From: Paenibacillus auburnensis
GTDB taxonomy: Bacteria > Bacillota > Bacilli > Paenibacillales > Paenibacillaceae
Assembly: GCF_927798115.1 (NCBI RefSeq)
Contig: NZ_CAKMMG010000004.1
Location: forward strand, 186,001 to 250,000
DNA: 64,000 bases
Reading direction: 5' to 3'
A program made the position numbers and the translations under genes. The notes beneath the pieces are model-generated. The model was not told the origin of the DNA, ran no database searches, and saw only the letters and a list, made by a program, of their open reading frames with translations. Within the stretch, counting starts at the first letter, position 1. Each line of letters begins with the position of its first letter. This document shows positions 16,043 through 25,002 of the stretch, piece by piece.

Positions 16043-17551
16043 TTACAGCAGCGGCGACATCAACCGTGCCGCTGATTCCAGCAGCCGCTCGAGCAGCCTT
16101 TTGTTCATGAAGGTCTCATGCACAATCTGGCGTGTCGACAGCAGGTCGCGCTCAAAATCAGCAACAATACGGGATACGCTCTCGGTCTGCAGCAGCAACG
16201 CGTTCACTTCAAAATTAAGATGGAAGCTGCGCATATCCATATTCGCCGTGCCGATGGTGGCGATCTCCCCGTCTGTAATCAGCAGCTTCGAGTGGATAAA
16301 GCCCTTCTCGTATTCGTAAATCTTCACTCCTGATTCCAGCAGCGCCGGAAAATAGGAGTGGGAAGCCAGAAACGGCAGCCATTTATCCGGTTTGGCCGGA
16401 AACAGAAGACGAACATCCAGGCCGGACATCGCGGCAACCCGCAGTGCGGTGAGGATATCCTCATCCGGGATAAAGTAGGGGCTGGCGATCCACACTGATT
16501 TTTCCGCGGAAGTAATCATGGAGAAGAAAATATTCTTGAGTGCCCGGCGCTCATTATCCGGTCCGCTGGCAATAATCTGTACTGCCCCGTCCCCATTTGT
16601 AAAACGCAGCTGCGGGGAGAGATAATCCTGCTCCAGTATTTTCTCCCCCGTCGTATGCATCCAGTCCTGCAGGAAAATAATCTGCATCGTCCGCACGGCC
16701 TCACCCCGGAGCAGCATATGCGTATCGCGCCAGAACCCGTACGTCTTGCTGCGGCTGAGGTACTCATCCCCAACGTTAAGTCCGCCCATAAAGCCGACAT
16801 CGCCGTCAATGACCACGATCTTGCGGTGATTACGGTAATTCACCCGGCTGGAGAAAAAGGAAGTAGAATTGCCGTAAGCCGCAACCTGTACCCCTGCATC
16901 GGTCAATTCCTTGAGGAAGGCTTTGGAAAGCTGGATGCTGCCGACAGCGTCATACATAAATCTGACCGTGACGCCTGCCCGGGCCTTTTCAATCAGAATC
17001 TGCTGAATGCGTGTTCCGATGTGGTCTGCCCGAAAAATATAATATTCCATATGAATATGATGCTGTGCCTGCCGCAGCTCCAGCAGCAAGGTGCCGAATG
17101 TCTCTTCGCCGTTGGTCAGAATCCGCGTTTCCGAACTGAAGGAAACCGGTGTCCGGGCCAGCCTTTGTGACAGCCCCAACAGCTTTTGGCGGGAGGGTTC
17201 AAAAATAGACCAGTCCTGATGCGTACGCAGTGCATCATTCTCAATCCGCTCGTAAGCCATCAGATCGCGCTGTGCCTTCTTATCATATTTGCGCCGCTTG
17301 AACACGTTTTGTCCAAAGAGGAAATAAAATACAAGCCCGAGTACCGGAATCAGCGCTAGCAGCAGAATCCAGGCCATAGTTGTGGAGGGATTGCGGTTTT
17401 CCATGAAAATGCCAAGACCGATGGAGATGACGGTCAGCGTGGAGAAAATACTGATGATTGTCCCGGCGGTACTGCCGAAAATACCGAAACCAAAATAATA
17501 AAATGCCAGTAATGCAGCAATAATGACTATAGCCTGCAATCCTCTTCTCAT
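16043..17551 (-). CDS. cls: Cardiolipin synthase
   Basis: Cls joins two phosphatidylglycerols to make cardiolipin at the inner membrane. The 502-residue protein has two N-terminal membrane helices (about 5-50 and 58-80) and two complete PLD motifs: H242-x-K244-x4-D249 in NHRKIVVIDGD, followed by GGLN, and IHSKLLITDGEIATIGTAN near residue 423. Length and order fit the bacterial ClsA type. It faces the PLD-like gene and shares its terminator. No operon partner is seen. Confidence 0.96.
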   Translation of the reverse strand: MRRGLQAIVIIAALLAFYYFGFGIFGSTAGTIISIFSTLTVISIGLGIFMENRNPSTTMAWILLLALIPVLGLVFYFLFGQNVFKRRKYDKKAQRDLMAYERIENDALRTHQDWSIFEPSRQKLLGLSQRLARTPVSFSSETRILTNGEETFGTLLLELRQAQHHIHMEYYIFRADHIGTRIQQILIEKARAGVTVRFMYDAVGSIQLSKAFLKELTDAGVQVAAYGNSTSFFSSRVNYRNHRKIVVIDGDVGFMGGLNVGDEYLSRSKTYGFWRDTHMLLRGEAVRTMQIIFLQDWMHTTGEKILEQDYLSPQLRFTNGDGAVQIIASGPDNERRALKNIFFSMITSAEKSVWIASPYFIPDEDILTALRVAAMSGLDVRLLFPAKPDKWLPFLASHSYFPALLESGVKIYEYEKGFIHSKLLITDGEIATIGTANMDMRSFHLNFEVNALLLQTESVSRIVADFERDLLSTRQIVHETFMNKRLLERLLESAARLMSPLL

Positions 17552-17690
17552 TGGTAACCTACCTTCTCTTTCTACCTTCGATCACTAAAATGTCACATTT
17601 ATATATTACCTGAAGAATACGTTTCTTCCTACTGTAAAGCACTGCAAAAATGAAATTACAACAATACTGTAACCTCTGCTGCAACGGGAT

Positions 17691-17719
17691 TTGTATTGTT
17701 CCGGATTATATACTATAAT
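17691..17719 (+). promoter_or_regulatory. Sigma-A promoter of the TetR-RND operon
   Basis: TTGTAT (17691-17696), a 17-base spacer and TATAAT (17714-17719) predict transcription from about 17726, 53 bases before the TetR start. Confidence 0.75.
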
Positions 17720-17723
17720 CACT

Positions 17724-17739
17724 TTGACCTTAGAGTCAA
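17724..17739. promoter_or_regulatory. Candidate TetR operator
   Basis: The inverted repeat TTGAC-N6-GTCAA lies on the expected transcription start of the TetR-RND operon. Its symmetry and position suit autorepression by the encoded TetR protein. Confidence 0.5.
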
Positions 17740-17778
17740 TAATAGAACCAACAAGTCAGAAAGGAGTCTAACTGTTTC

Positions 17779-18693
17779 GTGGCTGATAAAAATGCAAATA
17801 AAAAAGAGCAGATTATCAAGACAGCAATGCAGCTATTCGCTGTGAAAGGCTCGTCCTCCACGTCCATGCAGGAGATTGCCGAGCTTTGCGGAATATCGAA
17901 GGGCAGTCTATATCTGGTGTTCAAGTCCAAGGAAGAGCTGGAGCGCAGCATTTATATATATTGCTTCCGCATGATCCGTGATCCGTTGCAGCGTGAGGAG
18001 CAGCAGAGCCGCAGTACCCCAAAAGAAAAGCTGCGCAACCAGGTTGAAATCCTGCTCACCCATGTATACGAGCTGCGTGAATTTTTGCAGCGTCAATTCC
18101 AGGAAATCGCCGGAAAGGGCGGAACGGAGGTTCCGGAATGGATCCGCAAGTCCAGTGCTCCCCTGCTGCTCTGGTTCCAGAACAAGCTGGAGATTCTCTA
18201 TGGCCGGGAGATCCTTCCGTACACCGGAGATTTATTCCTGTTCGCAGACGGGATGATTCATGCCTTCATACGGCTTATCTTCAATCAGGAGTCTCCGGTT
18301 GCCATTTCCCGGCTGGCCGATCATCTGGTGGACCTGCTCGACATCGTTGCAGCCGGCCTGCTCACCGGACGTAAGGAGCCGCTGATTCCCCCCGCCATTC
18401 TGGAGAATTGGATGAACGTGCAGGAGGACACCCAGCGCAGAAATCCGCTGCAGCTGATCAAAGAGATGAAGGCGCTGCTCGCAAGTGTTCCGGCAGCAGA
18501 GCAGCAGAGTGTGGAAGAAGGCCTGGAATCACTGGCTGTTTTGGAGAGTGAATTTCTCATGCCGAATCCCCGCAAAGTTATCATCCGCGGGATGCTGGCC
18601 AACCTTCAGGAACATCCTGTCCTACACGAGAAGCTGGCGGCCCTGCAAAAATTGATATCACCCTATATGCCAAATTCATGCGGGTTTCACTAA
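17779..18693 (+). CDS. TetR/AcrR family transcriptional regulator
   Basis: A 304-residue one-component repressor. The N-terminal helix-turn-helix is clear: IIKTAMQLFAVKGSSSTSMQ and then AELCGISKGSLYLVFKSKEE (about residues 14-57). The ligand-binding part is roughly 100 residues longer than in a typical 200-residue TetR protein, with an extra helical C-terminus. The start is GTG at 17779 with AAGGAG 12 bases upstream, a longish spacing. The RND transporter begins 111 bases downstream without an intervening terminator, so it probably controls that pump; the inducer is unknown. Confidence 0.9.
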   Translation: MADKNANKKEQIIKTAMQLFAVKGSSSTSMQEIAELCGISKGSLYLVFKSKEELERSIYIYCFRMIRDPLQREEQQSRSTPKEKLRNQVEILLTHVYELREFLQRQFQEIAGKGGTEVPEWIRKSSAPLLLWFQNKLEILYGREILPYTGDLFLFADGMIHAFIRLIFNQESPVAISRLADHLVDLLDIVAAGLLTGRKEPLIPPAILENWMNVQEDTQRRNPLQLIKEMKALLASVPAAEQQSVEEGLESLAVLESEFLMPNPRKVIIRGMLANLQEHPVLHEKLAALQKLISPYMPNSCGFH

Positions 18694-18804
18694 CCGCGTA
18701 AGCAAATGGAAGTGGAAGCAGAGAGAAATAACGGATAGGCAGGCAGCACAACATTAATTCAGGGTTTTCCAGCAGGAAAGCCCGAGAGGAGCAGAATCAT
18801 ACTT

Positions 18805-21800
18805 ATGAAAAGCTTGATTAATTTTTCCCTCAGAAACAAATTCGCGATTTGGCTTCTGACGATCATTATCGTGTTCGCGGGTCTATACAGCGGACTTACC
18901 ATGAAGCAGGAGACACTGCCTAATATCAGCATCCCTTACCTCAGCGTGACTACAATCTATCCGGGTGCAGCGCCTGAGGGTGTCGTAAATGATGTCAGCA
19001 AACCGCTGGAACAAAAGCTGCGCAATGTAGACGGCGTCAAAATGATTACCTCCTCCTCACTCGAGAATGCTTCCAGCATTCAAATCGAGTTTGATTACGG
19101 CACGAATCTGGATAATGCCACAGCAGCGGTACGCGAGGCTCTCAATGACGTAACACTGCCGGATGAGGCCCAGAAGCCGACTATCTCCCGGTTCAGTCTC
19201 AGCTCACTTCCGGTCATCTCGCTCAGTTTGACGGATAACGGCTCAGCTGATTTGGAAGAAATGACTCGCATTGCCGAGAACGACATCCGTCCTGCCCTGG
19301 AAGATATCGAAGGCGTAGCTTCCGTATCCATCGCCGGGCAATATGTGAAGGAAGTCTCCCTTAAGTTTGATCAAGCCAAACTGAAACAATACGGCTTGAC
19401 TGAAGATACGATCAAGGGTATTGTGCAGGCCTCCTCCCTCCGGGTGCCGCTCGGCTTATTCGAAATGGAAAAATCACAGAAGGCCGTAGTAGTGGATGGC
19501 AATATCACCACCGTAGATGACCTTAAGAATCTATCAATTCCGCTGGTGCCATCAGCTGGAAGTACAGCTCCCGGAACGGGTGCAGCCGGAGCAGCAGGTG
19601 CTGCAGGTGCCGGTGCGGCTGGCGCTGCAGCCGCTCCAGGACTGCCGACAGTGAAGCTGGGAGAACTGGCAGCCATTGAAGTTACCGGTAAATCAGAGTC
19701 CATCTCCCGCACAAACGGCAAAGAATCGATCGGAATTCAGATCGTAAAGGCCAATGACGCCAATACCGTTGAAGTTGTAAATGGCGTTAAGGACAAAACC
19801 GAAGAATTGAAGCAGCAATATAAGGACTTGGAACTGACTGTTCTGCTCGATCAAGGTAAGCCGATTGAGGATTCCGTGAACACTATGCTGTCCAAGGCCG
19901 CCTTCGGCGCCTTGTTCGCAGTGCTCATCATCCTGCTGTTCCTGCGTAACATCCGTTCAACCATTATTTCCATCATCTCCATCCCGTTGTCACTGCTCAT
20001 CGCCGTTTTGTGCCTGCGCCAGATGGATATTACCCTTAACATGATGACCCTCGGGGCAATGACCGTCGCCATCGGCCGCGTCGTCGATGACTCCATCGTT
20101 GTTATTGAGAATATTTACCGGCGCATGACGCTGTCCGGTGAGAAGCTGCGCGGCAGAGAACTGATCAGCGCGGCTACACGTGAAATGTTCGTACCGATTA
20201 TGTCCTCCACCATTGTTACGATCGCGGTGTTCCTGCCGCTTGCTTTTGTCAGCGGTATGGTAGGCGAGCTGTTCCTGCCTTTCGCACTGACCATGGTCTT
20301 CTCGCTTATCGCATCACTGGTTGTAGCCATTACCCTGGTGCCTGCACTGGCACACTCGCTATTCCGTAACGGCCTGAAGAAGGGCAAGAAGAATCATGTC
20401 GAGAAGCCGGGCAAAATGGCTGTAGGCTACCAAAAGATCCTGAACTGGTGTCTTTCCCACAAGCTGATTACATTTGGGGTTGCTGTTCTTTTACTTGTAG
20501 GCAGCCTGTTCCTGATCAAACCGATCGGCGTGAGCTTTATGCCATCCCAGGAAGATAAGAGTGTAATTATGACCTTCTCGCCAAAAGCCGGACAGACGGC
20601 TGAGGATGTGCAGCAGCAAGGCCTGAAGGCAGAAAAATTCATTTTGGCCCAAGAGCATGTAGTGAACATGCAGTATTCCATCGGGGGCAGCGGGTTCATG
20701 GGAATGGGCTCGAACAACTCCGGCCTTTTCTATATCACCTATGACAGCGATACGCCTGATTTCGAAACCGTCAAAGAAGAGCTGATTGAAAATCTGACGA
20801 AGGAAGTGCCGGATGGCGTGTGGGGCGATATGTCCGGCATGGCGGGCGGCGGGCTTGGCGGCAATACGCTGACTGTGAACATTTTTGGCGATACTCTGGA
20901 TCAGTTGAAGCCAGTAGCCGATGAGATTGCCGGCATCGTGAATGCCGACACCAAAAACTTCAAGGATGGAGAGACCAGCCTCTCCGAATCGTATGAGCAA
21001 TACACTGTTGTTGCCGATCAGGCGAAGCTTAGCTCGCTCGGTCTGACCGCAGGACAAATTGCCATGAAGCTGAGTCCGGTCAATACCCGTCCGGTACTGA
21101 CAGAGGTGGCTGTTGACGGCAAGAACTACAATGTTTACATTGAAGCCGATACTAACAAATACAGCAGTATTCAGGAAATGGAAGCTGCCACGCTGACCTC
21201 CCCCCTCGGATTTACGGTACCGGTCAGCCAGGTGGCAACCATTGAAAAAGGCACATCGCCCGATACCATTACCCGCATTGACGGCAAGATGAGCGTTGAT
21301 GTAACAGCCGATATTATCGCCAGCGATGTAAACAGCGCTTCGAACAGTGTGAAGGAGAAGGTTGAAGCACTGGATCTGCCGGATGGAGTAACGGTTTCCT
21401 TCGGCGGTGTGACAGAACAGATCAACGAAACCTTCGGCCAGCTCGGAATCGCTATGGCAGCCGCAATTGCCATCGTATACTTCGTGCTTGTCGTGACATT
21501 CGGCGGCGGTCTCGCACCGTTCGCGATCCTGTTCTCCCTGCCGTTCACAGTAATCGGAGCTCTCGTCGCTCTGCTCCTGGCCGGAGAAACGCTGAACGTC
21601 TCCGCGCTGATGGGCGCACTGATGCTGATCGGTATCGTCGTCACCAACGCGATCGTTCTGATCGACCGGGTTATTCACAAGGAAAAAGAAGGCCTGTCTA
21701 CCCGCCAAGCGCTGCTTGAGGCCGGCGGTACCCGCCTTCGTCCGATTCTGATGACCGCACTCGCGACCATCGGGGCTCTGCTTCCGCTGGTAACCGGGCT

Positions 21801-21945
21801 GGAGAACAGCGCCGGCATTATCTCCAAGGGTCTGGGCGTGACCGTTATCGGCGGTCTGGTCAGCTCCACCCTGCTGACACTTGTTGTTGTGCCGGTGGTC
21901 TATGAATTCCTGATGAAATTCCGCAGCAAGCGGGTTGAGGAATAG
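18805..21945 (+). CDS. RND efflux transporter (AcrB/SwrC type)
   Basis: A 1046-residue proton-driven efflux pump. It begins with a membrane helix in LRNKFAIWLLTIIIVFAGLY and has two periplasmic-type loops and two six-helix bundles. GRVVDDSIVVIENIYRR in TM4 carries the proton-relay aspartates. The second half has VTNAIVLIDRV and GGTRLRPILMTALATIGALLPL. An unusual low-complexity Gly/Ala/Pro insert at about residues 251-275 lies in the first large loop. In Gram-positives such pumps (for example SwrC) export lipopeptides and other amphiphiles. It is co-transcribed with the upstream TetR gene. Confidence 0.94.
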   Translation: MKSLINFSLRNKFAIWLLTIIIVFAGLYSGLTMKQETLPNISIPYLSVTTIYPGAAPEGVVNDVSKPLEQKLRNVDGVKMITSSSLENASSIQIEFDYGTNLDNATAAVREALNDVTLPDEAQKPTISRFSLSSLPVISLSLTDNGSADLEEMTRIAENDIRPALEDIEGVASVSIAGQYVKEVSLKFDQAKLKQYGLTEDTIKGIVQASSLRVPLGLFEMEKSQKAVVVDGNITTVDDLKNLSIPLVPSAGSTAPGTGAAGAAGAAGAGAAGAAAAPGLPTVKLGELAAIEVTGKSESISRTNGKESIGIQIVKANDANTVEVVNGVKDKTEELKQQYKDLELTVLLDQGKPIEDSVNTMLSKAAFGALFAVLIILLFLRNIRSTIISIISIPLSLLIAVLCLRQMDITLNMMTLGAMTVAIGRVVDDSIVVIENIYRRMTLSGEKLRGRELISAATREMFVPIMSSTIVTIAVFLPLAFVSGMVGELFLPFALTMVFSLIASLVVAITLVPALAHSLFRNGLKKGKKNHVEKPGKMAVGYQKILNWCLSHKLITFGVAVLLLVGSLFLIKPIGVSFMPSQEDKSVIMTFSPKAGQTAEDVQQQGLKAEKFILAQEHVVNMQYSIGGSGFMGMGSNNSGLFYITYDSDTPDFETVKEELIENLTKEVPDGVWGDMSGMAGGGLGGNTLTVNIFGDTLDQLKPVADEIAGIVNADTKNFKDGETSLSESYEQYTVVADQAKLSSLGLTAGQIAMKLSPVNTRPVLTEVAVDGKNYNVYIEADTNKYSSIQEMEAATLTSPLGFTVPVSQVATIEKGTSPDTITRIDGKMSVDVTADIIASDVNSASNSVKEKVEALDLPDGVTVSFGGVTEQINETFGQLGIAMAAAIAIVYFVLVVTFGGGLAPFAILFSLPFTVIGALVALLLAGETLNVSALMGALMLIGIVVTNAIVLIDRVIHKEKEGLSTRQALLEAGGTRLRPILMTALATIGALLPLVTGLENSAGIISKGLGVTVIGGLVSSTLLTLVVVPVVYEFLMKFRSKRVEE

Positions 21946-21967
21946 CATTTAAAATTCTTATATTTTC

Positions 21968-22006
21968 AAAAAAGGCGCCTTTCCATAAATGGAAAGGCGC
22001 CTTTTA
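21968..22006. terminator. Bidirectional terminator between the RND and TorD-like genes
   Basis: A 13-bp stem AAGGCGCCTTTCC/GGAAAGGCGCCTT with A and T runs on either side serves both convergent genes. Confidence 0.9.
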
Positions 22007-22051
22007 AGTTCTAGCAGAACTGTGCTTGCCAGCTTATTTATCTTCTCAGGC

Positions 22052-22747
22052 TTAGGCCATCGTTGCCGCGCTGCTCTCCAGTGAAGCTCTCCAGGCCCGC
22101 AGCATCTGCAGATCCTGCGGCAGGAATTCCTCAAGCATATGGCTGAGGCCCAGATAGAGCGGACTGTCCGTTGCCGCGTTAAAACGGCTGCAGAACTGCG
22201 GTGTCCATTTCAGCAAATGCTCTTCAAGGAACCGTTCCTGAATGTCCAGCAGCTCCATGGCGCTGCGGATGGAGAAGCTGTTAAACAGCATCCGCTCATG
22301 CATCACCGCCATGAATTCAAGCTCAATCGCAATATGGTCATCCGCTTCCCCGCTGCATTTCTTGAAGACAATCCCCGCCGAGGCATAGACATCGGAGAGT
22401 ACATTGCAGAACTCCTGCTCACGGCCGAGCTCCGCTGCTTCGCGTGCAACAAATAGGCTTACCGGACGCTCATTCATCAGCCGGGTGTATTCAAGGGTCT
22501 CCTTCTCGCAGATCATCGGTAGCTCTGACGGGTTCTGGCTGCACAGGTAGCGTTTCAATTCCCGTCCACCCTCCGTCATTTCAGCAGCCACGGCCATTTG
22601 GCGGTTGGTACTCCACCGGGCAACGAGTGAAAGCGATGGTTTACGGCCGTAAAAATCAACTAAGATCTGATATATTAATCCCCGGCTCTCCAGCCAGCGG
22701 CTAAAAACCTCCGGAACGACAAGCGCTGGAACAGTTGGTATCGTCAT
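22052..22747 (-). CDS. TorD/DmsD-type molybdoenzyme maturation chaperone
   Basis: An all-helical protein of about 231 residues. The family hallmark is the acidic EADDHIAIELEFMAVMHERM near the middle, followed by FLEEHLLKWTPQFCSRF and a C-terminal Tyr-Leu-Gly-Leu helix. TorD/DmsD proteins hold apo-molybdoenzymes for cofactor insertion and, for exported ones, quality control. The divergent neighbour is moaA, the first enzyme of molybdenum cofactor synthesis, which supports the assignment; the client enzyme is not adjacent. I start at the ATG at 22747, where GGGAGG lies 8 bases upstream, not at the longer frame from 22783. Confidence 0.8.
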   Translation of the reverse strand: MTIPTVPALVVPEVFSRWLESRGLIYQILVDFYGRKPSLSLVARWSTNRQMAVAAEMTEGGRELKRYLCSQNPSELPMICEKETLEYTRLMNERPVSLFVAREAAELGREQEFCNVLSDVYASAGIVFKKCSGEADDHIAIELEFMAVMHERMLFNSFSIRSAMELLDIQERFLEEHLLKWTPQFCSRFNAATDSPLYLGLSHMLEEFLPQDLQMLRAWRASLESSAATMA

Positions 22748-22884
22748 TTGTAAAACCTCCCTATTGGTTTGACCGAGGCGCAAGCCTTTAAGGAGCTTAA
22801 TAACTGCCGCGCTTCCGGTATCATAGCTGTATTCTTTCGCATAAGGTCAACATCATCGCCAAGCCCTAATTCTTGGGCACCTTT
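22748..22884. other. 5' leader of the TorD-like gene
   Basis: This is the leader side of the 328-base gap between the two divergent genes. I saw no reading frame with a ribosome site and no strong hairpin in it. The rest of the gap holds the two promoters listed next. Confidence 0.4.
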
Positions 22885-22913
22885 ATTATATCGAAAATGT
22901 TAAGCGCTTTCAG
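22885..22913 (-). promoter_or_regulatory. Promoter of the TorD-like gene with an overlapping cre-like palindrome
   Basis: On the minus strand CTGAAA, a 17-base spacer and TATAAT form a promoter. The -35 and spacer contain GTTAAGCGCTTTCA (plus strand, 22899-22912), 12 of 14 matches to a CcpA cre box. A site there would repress when sugars are plentiful. The promoter is reasonable; the cre call is weak. Confidence 0.45.
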
Positions 22914-23011
22914 TGAGCATTCTATGACCAATAACTTAAATTGTCGCACTTCTGTCAAAATTAGCCTGTGCCTTTCTGCTTCTGTCCCCTATTATTTAGA
23001 TGGGTTATAGA

Positions 23012-23040
23012 TTGACGGGAGCCATGGTAATCTTTAAAAT
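23012..23040 (+). promoter_or_regulatory. Sigma-A promoter of moaA
   Basis: TTGACG (23012-23017), a 17-base spacer and TAAAAT (23035-23040) lie just upstream of the moaA ribosome site GAAGGGAGAGG. Confidence 0.65.
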
Positions 23041-23075
23041 TTAAATAAAAATGCAACAACTGAAGGGAGAGGCCT

Positions 23076-24077
23076 ATGGAACCGCTGACGGACCCTTTTG
23101 GACGTTTACATGACTATATCCGCATTTCGGTTACCGACCGCTGCAACCTGCGCTGCATTTATTGTATGCCGGCGGAGGGAATGCAATTCCAGCCGCAGGA
23201 CGAGATTTTGAGTTATGAGGAGATTACCGCTGTGGTGGAGGCGCTGGCGCCCCTCGGGCTGAGCAAGGTGCGGCTCACCGGCGGAGAACCGCTGGTCCGC
23301 AAGGATCTGGAGCAGCTTGTAGCCATGATTGCCGCCATACCGGGCATTGATGATATATCGCTGACCACCAATGGCCTGATGCTTCCCGCAAAAGCCCTAC
23401 TTCTGAAGCAGGCAGGACTGTCACGGGTGAACATCAGCCTGGACTCTCTGAAGCAGGACCGCTTCTCGATGATTACGCGCGGAGGCGATGTCGCCAAGGT
23501 CCTGAAGGGCATCGAGGCTGCCGAGGCTGCCGGACTCTCTCCGATCAAGCTGAATGTCGTGCTGATGAAAGGCATTAATGATGATGAAATCAAGGATTTC
23601 ATCTCACTCACCCTGAACAGCCCGCTGAACGTGCGCTTCATCGAGTACATGCCGATCGGCAGCGCAAGCGACTCCTGGCGGCAGACTTATCTGCCGCTGG
23701 AGACTGTCGTTGAGGCATGCACCGCTGCAGGCTGGGAGACCGAGGAAGCAGACATGCCTTCCGGGAACGGCCCTTCGCAGAACCGGCGTGTCGTCGGGGC
23801 ACGCGGCACCTTCGGGCTGATCCATCCGGTCAGCGAGCATTTCTGCGACAACTGCAACCGGCTGCGGCTGACGGCTGACGGCCACATCAAGGCCTGCCTG
23901 TACTGGGCGGATGAATACAATGTCCGCCCACTCGTTCAGGATCCTGCCGCCGTGCAGGCATTATTCCGCAAGGCGCTCGGCAACAAGCCCCATAATCACG
24001 AGATGGCGCTGGCACTGGAGAAAAAGGCACAAAGCCATACTCCGACCGCGCGGCGCATGTCGCAGATCGGCGGATAA
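23076..24077 (+). CDS. moaA: GTP 3',8-cyclase MoaA
   Basis: MoaA is the radical-SAM enzyme that converts GTP to 3',8-cyclo-GTP, the first step of molybdenum cofactor synthesis. The 333 residues are of normal length. The N-terminal cluster motif is [10 protein letters not shown] (CX3CX2C), followed by [12 protein letters not shown]. The C-terminal second cluster is [20 protein letters not shown]. The final GG (SQIGG) is the conserved double glycine tail needed for activity. It stands apart from moaC, moaE and moeA, which are not in this window. Confidence 0.97.
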   Translation: MEPLTDPFGRLHDYIRISVTDRCNLRCIYCMPAEGMQFQPQDEILSYEEITAVVEALAPLGLSKVRLTGGEPLVRKDLEQLVAMIAAIPGIDDISLTTNGLMLPAKALLLKQAGLSRVNISLDSLKQDRFSMITRGGDVAKVLKGIEAAEAAGLSPIKLNVVLMKGINDDEIKDFISLTLNSPLNVRFIEYMPIGSASDSWRQTYLPLETVVEACTAAGWETEEADMPSGNGPSQNRRVVGARGTFGLIHPVSEHFCDNCNRLRLTADGHIKACLYWADEYNVRPLVQDPAAVQALFRKALGNKPHNHEMALALEKKAQSHTPTARRMSQIGG

Positions 24078-24099
24078 CGCTGGTATATACGCAGAGCAA

Positions 24100-24136
24100 A
24101 CAGATCCCCTCCTGCATCAGGAGGGGATCTGTTTTG
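24100..24136. terminator. Bidirectional terminator between moaA and the LysE gene
   Basis: A 13-bp stem AGATCCCCTCCTG/CAGGAGGGGATCT with a CAT loop is followed by GTTTTG on the plus strand and by a weaker T stretch on the other strand. Confidence 0.85.
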
Positions 24137-24166
24137 ATTATTTAATTACCCAAGTTACATCCACGC

Positions 24167-24778
24167 CTACAATGTTTTCCACAACTGAAGACTCATATAG
24201 ATCGCAATGGCCCAGACCAGCAAAGCCGACCCCTGATTCATCAGCCGGATCAGCCTGCCTGAGGTATCCGCCCGTCCAAGCATCCTTCCCGCTCCCGCCA
24301 AGCCCAGGAACCATACCCAGGACACTCCGGCGGTTGCTGCGGCGAACCCCCAGCGCTCCACTCCCTCATAGCCGAGGGAGCCTGTACCGATGACACCCAC
24401 TGTGTCCAGCAGGGCATGCGGGTTCAACAGAGATACGGACAAGGCATAGCCAATCTGCCCTTTAGGGGAGAGGCGTTTCATGTTCCCTGCAGCTGGAGCA
24501 GCCGACCATATCTGCCAGCCCATGAACATCAGGAAAAGAACCCCCGCACCATAAACAACAGGTGTCAGCCATTCCAGTGTCAGAAGCAGCAGTGAGACCC
24601 CTCCGACAGCAGCACCGATGAGCAGCGTATCACACAGAGCCGCGGTTATAACCACAGGGAGTACACTGCGAAACCGGGGATGCAATGCTCCCTGGTTGAA
24701 AACAAATATATTCTGCACACCCAGTGGTAAAATCAGTCCAAAGGCCAAGAGTATTCCGTGTACAATAGCATGTGTCAT
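24167..24778 (-). CDS. LysE/ArgO family amino acid exporter
   Basis: A 203-residue inner-membrane exporter with about six hydrophobic segments. The N-terminal LAFGLILPLGVQNIFVFNQG contains the family's G-x-Q-N motif, and SVLLNPHALLDTVGVIG near the middle is the conserved NPH segment. ArgO and LysE export basic amino acids; the substrate here is not proven. It is divergent from the MocR-type regulator across a 224-base gap, a common pairing in which the regulator controls the exporter. Confidence 0.88.
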   Translation of the reverse strand: MTHAIVHGILLAFGLILPLGVQNIFVFNQGALHPRFRSVLPVVITAALCDTLLIGAAVGGVSLLLLTLEWLTPVVYGAGVLFLMFMGWQIWSAAPAAGNMKRLSPKGQIGYALSVSLLNPHALLDTVGVIGTGSLGYEGVERWGFAAATAGVSWVWFLGLAGAGRMLGRADTSGRLIRLMNQGSALLVWAIAIYMSLQLWKTL

Positions 24779-25002
24779 CCTTCCGGCTTCCTTTCATCTG
24801 CGCATACGCTTGACTGTGCGCGGTCAGCTTCAGCCTTCCGCGGCAGTACTGATCTTACACCCGCGCCTATACTCAGGTAACCATCCAAACTCCGAGGAAA
24901 CACCCGACCAAATTCTGAAATGCCTTCAATGCATGATATACTCCGGTTATAAGTGTCCGGTCGCGGACCCGTTATTTATCTTACCAAAAAGGAGCCTGTT
25001 CA

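Noticed and set aside
20491..21948. Open frame of 485 codons opposite the RND gene
   Set aside because: Its composition is a typical shadow and it lies wholly within a clear transporter gene.
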